A model generated the notes under the pieces. The model ran no database searches. It worked only from the letters and a program-made list of their open reading frames with translations, and was not told the DNA's origin. From Flavobacterium sp. JAD_PAG50586_2 (GTDB lineage Bacteria > Bacteroidota > Bacteroidia > Flavobacteriales > Flavobacteriaceae): 64,000 bases of DNA. This document shows, piece by piece, positions 36,975 through 45,141 of this stretch. Every line of letters starts with the position of its first letter. Position 1 is the stretch's first letter. Made by a program: the position numbers and the translations under genes. Location of the stretch: assembly GCA_023213215.1 (NCBI GenBank), contig CP096136.1, forward strand, positions 1,984,001 through 2,048,000. Reading direction: 5' to 3'.

Positions 36975-38351
36975 ATGAAATACAGCATGCCCAAAGTAGC
37001 ATTACTTTTTATTTTGTTTTTAGGTTTCTCTGCTAATGCTCAGGTTAAGAACTGGACACTTCAGGAATGCGTTGAATACGCTTTGAAAAACAACATTTCA
37101 ATAAAGCAGTCAGAACTCGACATTAAATTGGCCAATATTGATAAATCGTCGGCCGTTGGAAACTTTCTGCCAAGCATCAATGGACAGGTTTCACATTCGT
37201 GGAGCATTGGTGCCAATACCAATCCCGTTACGAATTTAAGGGAAAATCAAACGACACAATACACACAAGTAGGCTTAGGTTCGAATGTTACGCTTTATGG
37301 TGGGCTCCAAAATATAAATCGACTTAGAAGGGCTAAGTTAGCACAACTCGCATCGCAATACCAGCTAACGAAAATGCAGGATGATATTTTATTGTATGTT
37401 GCCAATGCGTATTTAGACATACTTTTCAATAAGGAAAACCTGAAAGTACAGCAAAATCAATTGATTTTTGATGAAAAACAATTAACCCGTGCGGACGAAT
37501 TGGTAAAAGCAGGCTCTGTCCCAAGAGGTGATTTGTTGGATATGAAAGCTACTATTGCAACCGATAATAAAAATATTGCCGTTGCCGAAAATGCTTTGCT
37601 AATCTCAAGATTGAGTTTGGCTCAGTTACTCCAATTACAGGATTTCGAGAATTTTGATGTGGCAGATGTAAGTATTGAACCTGCACCAAGTCCGGTTATG
37701 TCTGAAACTCCTGAAGCCATTTTTGCCAAAGCAAAAGAGGTTAGGGTTGAAATCAAAATAGCTCAGGCTAATTTAGATTTAGCTGAAAGGGATATTAAGA
37801 TTGCCAGAGGAGCCATGCATCCGAGCCTGACTTTTGGTTATAATTTTGGGACAAATGCGAGTTACGCGGACAGGATTCTTTTTGACCAAAATACAGGACA
37901 ACCTTATACTGCAAGCCCGTTACCGGTTTTTGACCAGTTTAGTGATAATAAAGGACATAACTTTGGACTGCAGCTTAGCATTCCAATTTTAAATGGGTTT
38001 TCTGCCCGAAATAGTGTTGAAAGAAGCAAGGTTGCCTTCGAAAGAACCAAAAATACTTTTGATCAGGCTAAGTTAGATTTAGAGCTAAACGTTTATAAAG
38101 CCATTACTGATGCAAGAGGTGCACTGAAGACTTATGAAGCGGCGGTTATTACCGTAGAGGCAAGGCAGGAAGCTTTTAATTATGCCAAGGAAAAATTCGC
38201 TGTTGGCTTAATGAATTCGTTCGATTTCAATCAGTCACAAACCGTTTATGTAGCTGCACAATCCGATGTTATCCGTGCTAAATATGATTACATCTTTAAA
38301 ACGAAAGTAGTCGAACTTTATTTTGGAATCCCAATCATTCAAAAACAATAA
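36975..38351 (+). CDS. TolC-family outer-membrane efflux protein
   Basis: The protein has about 458 residues from the ATG at 36975, which gives a proper signal peptide (KVALLFILFLGFSANAQ). The upstream ATG at 36894 would bury it. Typical TolC features are the N-terminal WTLQECVEYALKNNISIKQ, long heptad-rich helices and two internal repeats (ADELVKAGSVPRGDLLDM and YAKEKFAVGLMNSFDFNQ). It forms the outer-membrane duct of tripartite export systems. The adaptor gene follows by 5 bp, but no ABC or RND permease is present nearby. Confidence 0.92.
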   Translation: MKYSMPKVALLFILFLGFSANAQVKNWTLQECVEYALKNNISIKQSELDIKLANIDKSSAVGNFLPSINGQVSHSWSIGANTNPVTNLRENQTTQYTQVGLGSNVTLYGGLQNINRLRRAKLAQLASQYQLTKMQDDILLYVANAYLDILFNKENLKVQQNQLIFDEKQLTRADELVKAGSVPRGDLLDMKATIATDNKNIAVAENALLISRLSLAQLLQLQDFENFDVADVSIEPAPSPVMSETPEAIFAKAKEVRVEIKIAQANLDLAERDIKIARGAMHPSLTFGYNFGTNASYADRILFDQNTGQPYTASPLPVFDQFSDNKGHNFGLQLSIPILNGFSARNSVERSKVAFERTKNTFDQAKLDLELNVYKAITDARGALKTYEAAVITVEARQEAFNYAKEKFAVGLMNSFDFNQSQTVYVAAQSDVIRAKYDYIFKTKVVELYFGIPIIQKQ

Positions 38352-38356
38352 AAATC

Positions 38357-39654
38357 ATGTCAAAAAGGAATGTATTTATATTATTAGGAGTTGTAGCAGT
38401 TTTATTAATAGGGCTTATTACTCTAAAATCTAAAGGAGTTATTGGTAGTAACGATGACTCAACAGAGGTAGAAACGGCCAAGGTTGATGAAATTACAATC
38501 GTTGAAACGGTTTCTGCCACGGGAAAAATCCAACCCGAAATTGAAGTGAAAATATCTTCGGAAGTATCAGGAGAAATCATTGCACTGCCAGTAAAAGAAG
38601 GTCAGATTGTTAAAAAAGGCGATTTGTTGGTTAAGATAAATCCAGACTTGTATACTTCAGGTTACAATAGGACTATTTCTAACTTATCGGGTTCAAAAGC
38701 AGGTTTAAGCCAGGCTGATGCCTCGTTTAAGGAAGCAAAGGCAAGTTATGACAGAAGCAAAACCTTATTTGATAAAGGAATTATTTCAAGATCTGACTGG
38801 GATAAAGCTATCGCTACATTTGAAGGAGCAAAAGCAAATAAAGAATCAGCTTATTACAACGTACAAAGTGCCAATGCAACCGTAATGGAAGCAAAGGACA
38901 ACCTTGGAAGAACTACAATTTATGCCCCAGCTGATGGAACCATTTCTTCATTGGGAGTGGAATTGGGAGAACGTGTTTTGGGAACCCAGCAAATGACTGG
39001 AACGGAAATCCTTCGTGTGGCCAACCTTAACAATATGGAAGTTGAAGTAGATGTTAATGAAAATGATATTGTAAAAATCAGCATCGGAGACAGCACAAAG
39101 ATTCAGGTTGATGCTTATCTTAAAAAGAATTCAAGGGAATTGTAACCAGTATTTCCAATTCAGCCAGCACAGCAACTACGGCGGATCAGGTAACTAATTT
39201 TAAAGTAAAGATTAGGATTTTAAAGGAATCATACCAAGATTTATTGGAAGGAAAGCCAGTAACTTATTCTCCTTTCAGACCTGGAATGACCGCTACGGTG
39301 GATATAATTACTAAACGAAGGGAAAAAGTAATTGGTGTGCCGATTAGCTCCGTTGTCGTGAAATCGGATACCGCGGCTACTAAGAAGTATGAAGTAAAAG
39401 ATGAACCCGAAGACAAAAAGGTCGTGGCTAAAACCGACAAGAAATTCGAATGTGTTTTTGTAAAAGATGGGAATAAAGCCAAAATCAGGATTGTAAAAAC
39501 CGGCATTCAGGACGATACCAATATCGAGATAATTTCAGGCTTAAAGAAAGGCGATGTTGTGATAACAGGACCATATACTACCGTAACAAAAGACCTGAAT
39601 TCTGGGGATAAAGTCGCATTGAAAAAGGACTCTGATACTAAAGAGAAAAAATAA
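38357..39654 (+). CDS. MacA/HlyD-type periplasmic adaptor (frame broken by one base)
   Basis: This membrane-fusion protein has about 432 residues after repair. It has an N-terminal anchor (VFILLGVVAVLLIGLITL), a lipoyl half-domain (VSATGKIQPEIEVKISSEVSG), a coiled-coil hairpin (about residues 100-180), a second lipoyl half (TIYAPADGTISSLGVELGE) and beta-barrel segments (VDVNENDIVKISIGD, FRPGMTATVDI). The frame stops at 39145. One extra A at 39128-39129 gives KKKFKGIVTSISNSAST and links to the remaining barrel and membrane-proximal domains. It resembles MacA, which partners ABC permeases of the MacB type. It probably works with the preceding TolC protein. Confidence 0.88.
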
Positions 39655-39660
39655 AAGCTA

Positions 39661-39718
39661 ACCGCAAATTCACAAATTAAAAACAGCAAACTGTAGAAAT
39701 AATTTGCGAATTTGCGGT
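39661..39718. repeat. 11-bp perfect inverted repeat after the adaptor gene
   Basis: ACCGCAAATTC at 39661 and GAATTTGCGGT at 39708 are perfect complements separated by 36 nt of A-rich sequence. There is no T-run after the second arm, so it is a poor intrinsic terminator. Confidence 0.65.
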
Positions 39719-39748
39719 AAATGTTTGACGCCTTAATCACTTAATACC

Positions 39749-40407
39749 TTGACTTACATCCTAAATATAGAAACGGCAACCAAAAACTGCTCGGTTTCCT
39801 TAGCACAAAATGGCGAAACAATTTTGTACAGGGAAATTGCAGAACAAGGTTATTCCCATGCCGAAAAACTCCATGTCTTTATAGAAGAAATCCTAAAAGA
39901 AACAGCTGTCGGAATAAAAGACCTGAGTGCCATTGCGGTAAGTAAAGGCCCGGGTTCTATACTGGTTTGCGTATTGGTGTTTCTACGGCAAAAGGACTTT
40001 GCTATGCTTTGGGAATTCCGTTGATTTCGGTGGATACTTTGGAGGTTTTAGCGATGAAAGTTGCTGTTGAAAGTGGTTTAATCGTTCCAATGATTGATGC
40101 CCGAAGAATGGAAGTCTACAGTGCCGTTTTTGATAATACACATTCAAAAATAATGGAAGTTCAGGCTGAAATCCTTACCGAAGAAAGTTATGCTCAAATG
40201 ACCGAAGCGGTTTATTTTGTTGGCGATTGCCAGGAAAAATGCAAAACGGTTTTAACCAGGGATAATTTTCATTTTCTCCCCGAAATTATTTTCCCATCAG
40301 CTAAAGAAATGAGTAGGCTGAGCTACGAAAAATTTGCCAAAAATGAATTCGAGAATGTGGCTTACTTCGAGCCGTTTTATTTGAAAGATTTTTTGACGAA
40401 CAAATAA
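39749..40407 (+). CDS. tsaB: tRNA threonylcarbamoyladenosine synthesis protein TsaB (frame broken by one base)
   Basis: TsaB is the inactive-paralogue partner of TsaD in forming t6A37 of tRNA. The N-terminus has the ASKHA-type motif ILNIETATKNCSVSL, then HAEKLH and AIAVSKGPGS. The frame is lost at 39958. One additional T restores SYTGLRIGVSTAKGLCYALG, the most conserved stretch of the family, followed by PMIDARRMEVYSAVF. The repaired length is 219 residues. The start is a TTG. It stands between the adaptor gene and the convergent mscS, with only 2 bp to mscS. Confidence 0.92.
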
Positions 40408-40409
40408 AA

Positions 40410-41240
40410 TTACTTCGAACTATCCTTTGTAAAAGGTTGAATAGCAATCCCAGCTGCATCGAAAGCTTCCTTGCATTGCTCTAAAACATCAGAACACATT
40501 ACCGTAAAATCAATGTTTTTTGACCACGGACGAATGGCAAGCTGAATGGCTGAATCGGTTAAAAGATTAACAACGACGGTTGGTGCTGGATTGTCTAGGA
40601 CTTTTGGATGGTTTTGCATTACCTGCATCACAATCTCTTTGGCTGTTTTTATATTGGTATCATAGGAAATATTGAATAGCAAATTGGCTCTTCTGTTTTT
40701 CCCTAAAGATAAATTGGTAATCACTCCGTTGGATAAAATCCCATTCGGGATAAAAATGGTCTGATTGTTTCCGGTAATTAATTTGGTTACAAAAATCTGT
40801 ATTTCGCTGACGGTTCCGGCTACGTTTTGAGCTTCTATGGAATCCCCAACTCTGAAAGGCTTAAATAGAATAATCAAAACGCCACCGGCAAAATTGGATA
40901 ACGAGCCCTGAAGTGAAAGGCCAACCGCTAATCCTATGGCTCCCAGAATGGCAACAAACGATGAAGTCTCGATTCCAAGTTTAGAAATAAAGGTGACAAA
41001 AAGTAAAAAACGCATCGCCCAAAGTAAACTGTCTGCTAAAAAAGTTGACAATGTTGGGTCAATCTCTCGCTTAACCATAATTTTCCTTACCAAACGGTTG
41101 ATAAGGCGAACAGCATACAATCCAATAAAAAGGACGATTACGGCCGTTATCAGCTTAGGCGAATAGTCAATCAGCGCTTTTATGAATTGATCAACATAAT
41201 CAGCGAATGAGTGTATGTAATGCAGTTCCTTCTTTTCCAT
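40410..41240 (-). CDS. Small-conductance mechanosensitive channel (MscS family)
   Basis: The protein has 276 residues, with two N-terminal helices (LITAVIVLFIGLYAVRLINRLV and LLWAMRFLLFVTFISKLG) and the pore-lining TM3 (GAIGLAVGLSLQGSLSNFAGGV). The conserved FKPFRVGDSIE enters the cytoplasmic beta domain, followed by VTKLITGNNQTIFIPNGIL and the C-terminal alpha/beta domain. It opens on membrane tension to release solutes during hypo-osmotic shock. The length is normal for a minimal MscS. Confidence 0.94.
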   Translation of the reverse strand: MEKKELHYIHSFADYVDQFIKALIDYSPKLITAVIVLFIGLYAVRLINRLVRKIMVKREIDPTLSTFLADSLLWAMRFLLFVTFISKLGIETSSFVAILGAIGLAVGLSLQGSLSNFAGGVLIILFKPFRVGDSIEAQNVAGTVSEIQIFVTKLITGNNQTIFIPNGILSNGVITNLSLGKNRRANLLFNISYDTNIKTAKEIVMQVMQNHPKVLDNPAPTVVVNLLTDSAIQLAIRPWSKNIDFTVMCSDVLEQCKEAFDAAGIAIQPFTKDSSK

Positions 41241-41248
41241 TGTGTTAT

Positions 41249-41272
41249 AAAAAAATCCCGACGAATCGGGAT
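41249..41272 (-). terminator. Intrinsic terminator, minus strand
   Basis: ATCCCGA and TCGGGAT form a 7-bp stem with a TTCG loop on the minus strand and seven T after it. It terminates the coiled-coil protein gene that ends at 41305. Confidence 0.8.
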
Positions 41273-41304
41273 GAATAGTTATGCAAAAATAATAATTTTA
41301 AAAA

Positions 41305-41702
41305 TTAATCAGCATTTTCATCAGCTGGTTTTACAGCATCTTCTGCTTTTGTTATTGCTTTCTCCGCATTTTCAGAAGCATCATCCGTAAATGAATTTAC
41401 TTTTTCTTTAGCTGTTTCAACAGCATCATGTGCAAATTCTTCTACTTTTTCAACATATTCAGCTGCTTTTTCCTTAACCGTTTCTACAGCATTTTCAAGT
41501 GCTTCTTTAGCTGCCGGAATATGTTCGCTAATTTTTTCTTTAGCTGAATCTACAAAATCCTCTACTTTATCAACATAAAGTGCAGCTGCCTCTTTTGCTT
41601 TGTCAATCGTTTCGCCTGCAAAATTTTCTGCTTTGTCAGCCATTCCACTTGCGGCTTCTTTGCTTCCGCCAAATAAATTCTTAAAAAACTTCCGATTCCC
41701 AT
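41305..41702 (-). CDS. Lys/Glu/Ala-rich coiled-coil protein (frame broken by one base)
   Basis: The protein has about 132 residues. After repair it begins MGIGSFFKNLFGGSKEAASG and continues in a long series of repeats of the type EKAAEYVEKVEEFAHDAVETAKEK, with 11-residue-like helical periodicity. This resembles YtxH/apolipophorin or LEA-like amphipathic helices. The apparent start at 41643 lacks this leader. One more A in the A6 run at 41683-41688 restores the frame to the ATG at 41702. The function is unknown; stress or envelope association is only a guess from the helix type. Confidence 0.72.
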
Positions 41703-41752
41703 GATTGTAATTTTTAGTTAGTTAATAGTAACAATATTACGATTTTTCTAGA

Positions 41753-43770
41753 TTAAAGTCGAATTCCGTTGCTAATTTCTTCAAAATCCGCAGTTGGTTT
41801 TTGGCAGGTTCTGTTTTGGCATAAATAGAATAAGGTTTCCGTTTCCGAAAAGCGGTTTTCCAAAAAGGGTAGTGTTGTAGTAGAGGAACTTCCTGCAAGG
41901 ATAACATTTGGCAGGTAATCTCGATTTATTTTTCCCAGATAATCCAAAGCATTATTTCCGCAAATAGCCAGTTCTTTATTTTGAGGCGAAAAATGAAGCA
42001 GAATGTTCAGCCAGTTTGAAAAAGCCGAAGGATAATCGATAGTAGGAACAATATTCTGCACCATTTGACGGCAGATTTTTTCGTAATAACTGTTTTCGAA
42101 GTAAATGCTCAATCGGAACAAAGCATCTGCCATCACCGAGTTCGAGGCTGGAATTACATTGTCTTCCACTTCGAAATGATTGGTGATAAGTGCCTCGTCC
42201 TGATGTGAGGTAAACGAAAAGAATTGCGCTTTTTCATCATAAAAATTATCAAAAGCATAATCCGTAAGCTGTTTGGCATTTTGCAGCCACTTTTCATCAA
42301 AAGTAACTTCGTATAGTGAAATAAATGCTTGGATTACATGTGCATAATCTTCAAGAAAGCCGTTGATGGTTGCTTTCCCGTTTTTATAGCTGTGTTTTAG
42401 GTTTCCTTCTGCTTCCCAAATGGTATTGATGATAAAATTGGCATTTTGTAAAGCTATGTCTAAATAATCCTTGTTTCCGATGGCTTTGTAGGCTTCGATA
42501 AAACCTTTGAGCATAATGGCATTCCATGAGGTCAGGCATTTATCATCCAACCTTGGCTTGCTTCTTTTTCCCTTTCGGAATATAGAATCTGTTCCCATTG
42601 CTTTTTCTTTTGTTCCAATGTTTCTAAAGGAATATTTTGTTCTTCAGCAATATCCGTTAAGGATTTATTTTGGATCAAAACGTAATTTTCCTGTTCCCAA
42701 AAACCAAATTCGTTGATATTGAAAACACTTGAAAATAATTCGAAATCATCCTTAAGTAAAATTTCTAATTCTGATCTGGTCCAAACGTAAAAGGCACCTT
42801 CTTCGAGATGATTATCAGTGTTTAAGCTATCTGCGTCAAGCGCCGAATAAAAACTTCCTTCGTTTGTGAGCCATTCTTTTTTTACGAAGTTCAATGTTTT
42901 TTCAATGACTTCTTTGTAGTGTTGATTTTTAGTCAACTTATAGGCATTGGCATAAAGCGAAACTAATTGCCCGTTGTCGTAAAGCATTTTTTCAAAGTGA
43001 GGAACGTGCCATTTCATATCGACCGAATAGCGTGAAAAACCGCCATCGACAGTGTCGAACAATCCGCCGAATGCCATTTTTGTCAGCGTAAGATTTACAA
43101 AATCCAATATTTTTTGATTGTTGGTTTGATAGCCATATCGAAGCAGGAATTCGTAATTAACAGGCATCATGAATTTGGGTGCACGAGCCATTCCTCCAAA
43201 ATCCCAATCGAAGCTTCGTTCCCATTTCGTGACCAATGTTTTTAAAGTTTCAAAATTGAAATCGGTTTCCGAATCGTTTTTTGAAATGATACTTATCGAC
43301 TGTAAACCTTCGTTTAGTTTTTCGGCATATTCCAAAATTGTGGATGGATTTTCTATATAAATTTCATGAAGCCTTTCCAGCGAATTGATCCAGTCGTTTT
43401 TCCTGAAATAGGTTCCGCCCCAAATGGGACGTCCGTCGGGCAAGGTGACTACATTCATTGGCCATCCGCCCTGGCCGGTCATTACCTGGACGGCTTTCAT
43501 ATAGACTGCGTCAATGTCTGGGCGTTCTTCGCGGTCAATTTTGATGCTGATGAAATGATTGTTCATTGTGGCTGCTACTTCATCGTCTTCAAAACTTTCG
43601 TGTTCCATTACATGGCACCAATGACAGGCAGAATAACCAACGCTGACGATCATTAATTTGTTTTCTTTTTTTGCTAAGGCTAAAGAATTGGCATTCCACG
43701 CTTTCCAATGCACAGGATTGTTGGCGTGTTGCAAAAGGTATGGGCTCGTTTCTAAGTGTAGTTCGTTCAT
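41753..43770 (-). CDS. Thioredoxin-domain protein of the DUF255/YyaL family (frame broken by one base)
   Basis: The protein has about 672 residues after repair. The N-terminal thioredoxin-like domain has HWKAWN, then [21 protein letters not shown] with a CHWC active site, and the conserved [22 protein letters not shown]. The C-terminal alpha/alpha toroid resembles sugar epimerases ([47 protein letters not shown]). The first frame ends near 42532. One extra A at 42565-42569 gives [20 protein letters not shown]. The family is widespread and its exact role is unsettled. The ordered 21-bp array lies upstream of its promoter. Confidence 0.88.
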
Positions 43771-43795
43771 GATAGAATAATAGCCTTAAAGATAC

Positions 43796-43803
43796 CAAAA
43801 ATA
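43796..43803 (-). promoter_or_regulatory. -7 promoter element of the DUF255 gene
   Basis: The minus strand reads TATTTTTG, matching TAnnTTTG, 25 bp before the start codon. A TTTG on the same strand (43829-43832) is 25 bp further upstream, slightly too far for a standard -33. Confidence 0.5.
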
Positions 43804-43858
43804 GGCCTTAATATTTTTTACCTGACAGCAAAAAGCATCAACTACTGTTAAAAAGTAT

Positions 43859-44057
43859 AGTAAAAGTAAATGTACGGATAGTAAACGTATACTTTTTATC
43901 ATTAAAAGTATAACTTAATTTATAATATGTATCATTGAGGTTATTAAATATATATTTAAAGACAGTAAACGTTAATCAGAAGTAATTAAAAGTAAATCCG
44001 TATTTATTAGAAGTATATTCCGAGGCATTAAACGTAAAGATGGAGTTATTAAACATA
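43859..44057. repeat. Ten 10-bp cores spaced exactly 21 bp apart
   Basis: Cores start at 43859, 43880, 43901, 43922, 43943, 43964, 43985, 44006, 44027 and 44048, each exactly 21 bp after the last. The consensus is A(T/G)TAAA(A/C)GTA; exact forms include ATTAAAAGTA (twice), AGTAAACGTA and ATTAAACGTA. The 11-bp spacers have no common sequence. On the minus strand the cores read TAC(G/T)TTTAAT, close to the -7 promoter element. The array occupies most of the 343-bp gap between the DUF255 gene and nfu. I see no coding frame in the gap. Confidence 0.9.
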
Positions 44058-44081
44058 TCTTCTCAAGCCTAATTGAACATA

Positions 44082-44107
44082 AAAAAAGCGCTTCCGAAGA
44101 AACGCTT
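44082..44107 (-). terminator. Intrinsic terminator of nfu, minus strand
   Basis: On the minus strand AAAGCG and CGCTTT pair around a TTCTTCGGAAG region that can itself pair in part, followed by seven T. It begins 6 bp after the nfu stop. Confidence 0.75.
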
Positions 44108-44113
44108 TGTGAA

Positions 44114-45010
44114 TTATCCGTTTAGGGCTTCGACGACAATGTCTTTATCATTCAGCATGTCTTTCAGCATGTTTTCGATGCCGCTTTTTAAGGTGAAAGT
44201 GGAAGAAGGACAGCCGTTACAAGCGCCCTGAAGCACCACTTTTACCCGTTTTTCTTTTTCGTCATAGGAATCAAATAAGATGTTTCCACCGTCGGCAGCC
44301 ACTGCAGGTTTTACATATTCTTCAAGGATATTGATGATTTGCTGGGAAGTCGTATCGAGGTTGTCGAAGTTTTTGATTTGTTGTTTTTCCAGTTTTTCGG
44401 TATTTACGAGTAGGCTTTCGTCGATTACCGTTCCGCCGTTTTCGATAAATTGTTTAATGAATGTGCGTAGTTCCAAAGTAATTTCATCCCATGAAATGCT
44501 GTCGTATTTGGTAACAGAAATATAATTTTCGGCAATGAAAATTTCCTTCACGTAATGGAATCGGAATAATTCCTGTGCTAAAGGAGACGGTTTTGCGTCG
44601 TCAATATTTTTGAATTCCGCTGCTGTTTTGGTTAGCGCTTTGTTGACTACAAATTTTAACGATGCCGGATTTGGCGTGGTTTCGCCGTATACGGTTATGG
44701 GTTGTTTTTTTATCGGATTTTCATTTGGCAGAACGATAACGCCACCTTTGTTGACAAATTCTTCAATTTGCTCGGCAACGTCTAACTGAACATCTTGCCA
44801 TTCTACAATGCTGAATCTTTCGATGGCAATAAAATTCCCGGAAATGTAAACTGTTTTTACAAACGGAAGGTAAAAAAGCTGCTGTGCTAATGGGGAATTT
44901 TTGGCTTCATCTATATTTTTAAACTCAAAGCTCTCGTTTTGAGTTATAAATTCTGGAAATTCGAATTTTAATATAGCTGGATTTTGAGTTTCTTTTATGT
45001 TGATTTTCAT
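44114..45010 (-). CDS. nfu: Nfu-type iron-sulfur cluster carrier with duplicated N-domain
   Basis: The protein has 298 residues. Two tandem Nfu N-terminal domains (about residues 5-95 and 105-195) share TPNPASLKF-like starts, FKNIDxAKxSPLAQxLF and a similar IAxxxISVxxxxxISWDEI tail. A C-terminal NifU domain follows (about 220-298), with the cluster-binding CNGCPSS and AVAADGGNILF. Nfu proteins hand Fe-S clusters to target enzymes, fitting a region rich in Fe-S and respiratory proteins. It has its own terminator and is divergent from the giant surface-protein gene. Confidence 0.93.
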   Translation of the reverse strand: MKINIKETQNPAILKFEFPEFITQNESFEFKNIDEAKNSPLAQQLFYLPFVKTVYISGNFIAIERFSIVEWQDVQLDVAEQIEEFVNKGGVIVLPNENPIKKQPITVYGETTPNPASLKFVVNKALTKTAAEFKNIDDAKPSPLAQELFRFHYVKEIFIAENYISVTKYDSISWDEITLELRTFIKQFIENGGTVIDESLLVNTEKLEKQQIKNFDNLDTTSQQIINILEEYVKPAVAADGGNILFDSYDEKEKRVKVVLQGACNGCPSSTFTLKSGIENMLKDMLNDKDIVVEALNG

Positions 45011-45031
45011 GGAGAAAGTGTATTTTTCTGC

Positions 45032-45039
45032 AAATTTAA
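45032..45039 (-). promoter_or_regulatory. -7 promoter element of nfu
   Basis: The minus strand reads TAAATTTG, matching TAnnTTTG, 21 bp before the nfu start. The expected -33 is not clear. Confidence 0.4.
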
Positions 45040-45062
45040 CAAAGTTATTTTCTGTGAATACT

Positions 45063-45070
45063 TATATTTG
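45063..45070 (+). promoter_or_regulatory. -7 promoter element of the surface-protein gene
   Basis: TATATTTG matches TAnnTTTG and lies 71 bp before the chosen start at 45142. No TTTG is found 17-23 bp upstream. Confidence 0.4.
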
Positions 45071-45141
45071 GACAATTAAACAATTAATTAACATTTAAGT
45101 GTTTTTAATTGGGTAAAGCCAACCAACGTAATACCATATTA

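Noticed and set aside
43859..44057. The 21-bp array as a CRISPR array
   Set aside because: Cores of 10 bp and spacers of 11 bp are far below CRISPR sizes, cores are degenerate, and no cas gene is in the window.
45109..45141. TTG start upstream of the giant surface-protein gene
   Set aside because: The downstream ATG gives a standard signal peptide directly at the N-terminus; the extension is polar and unneeded.
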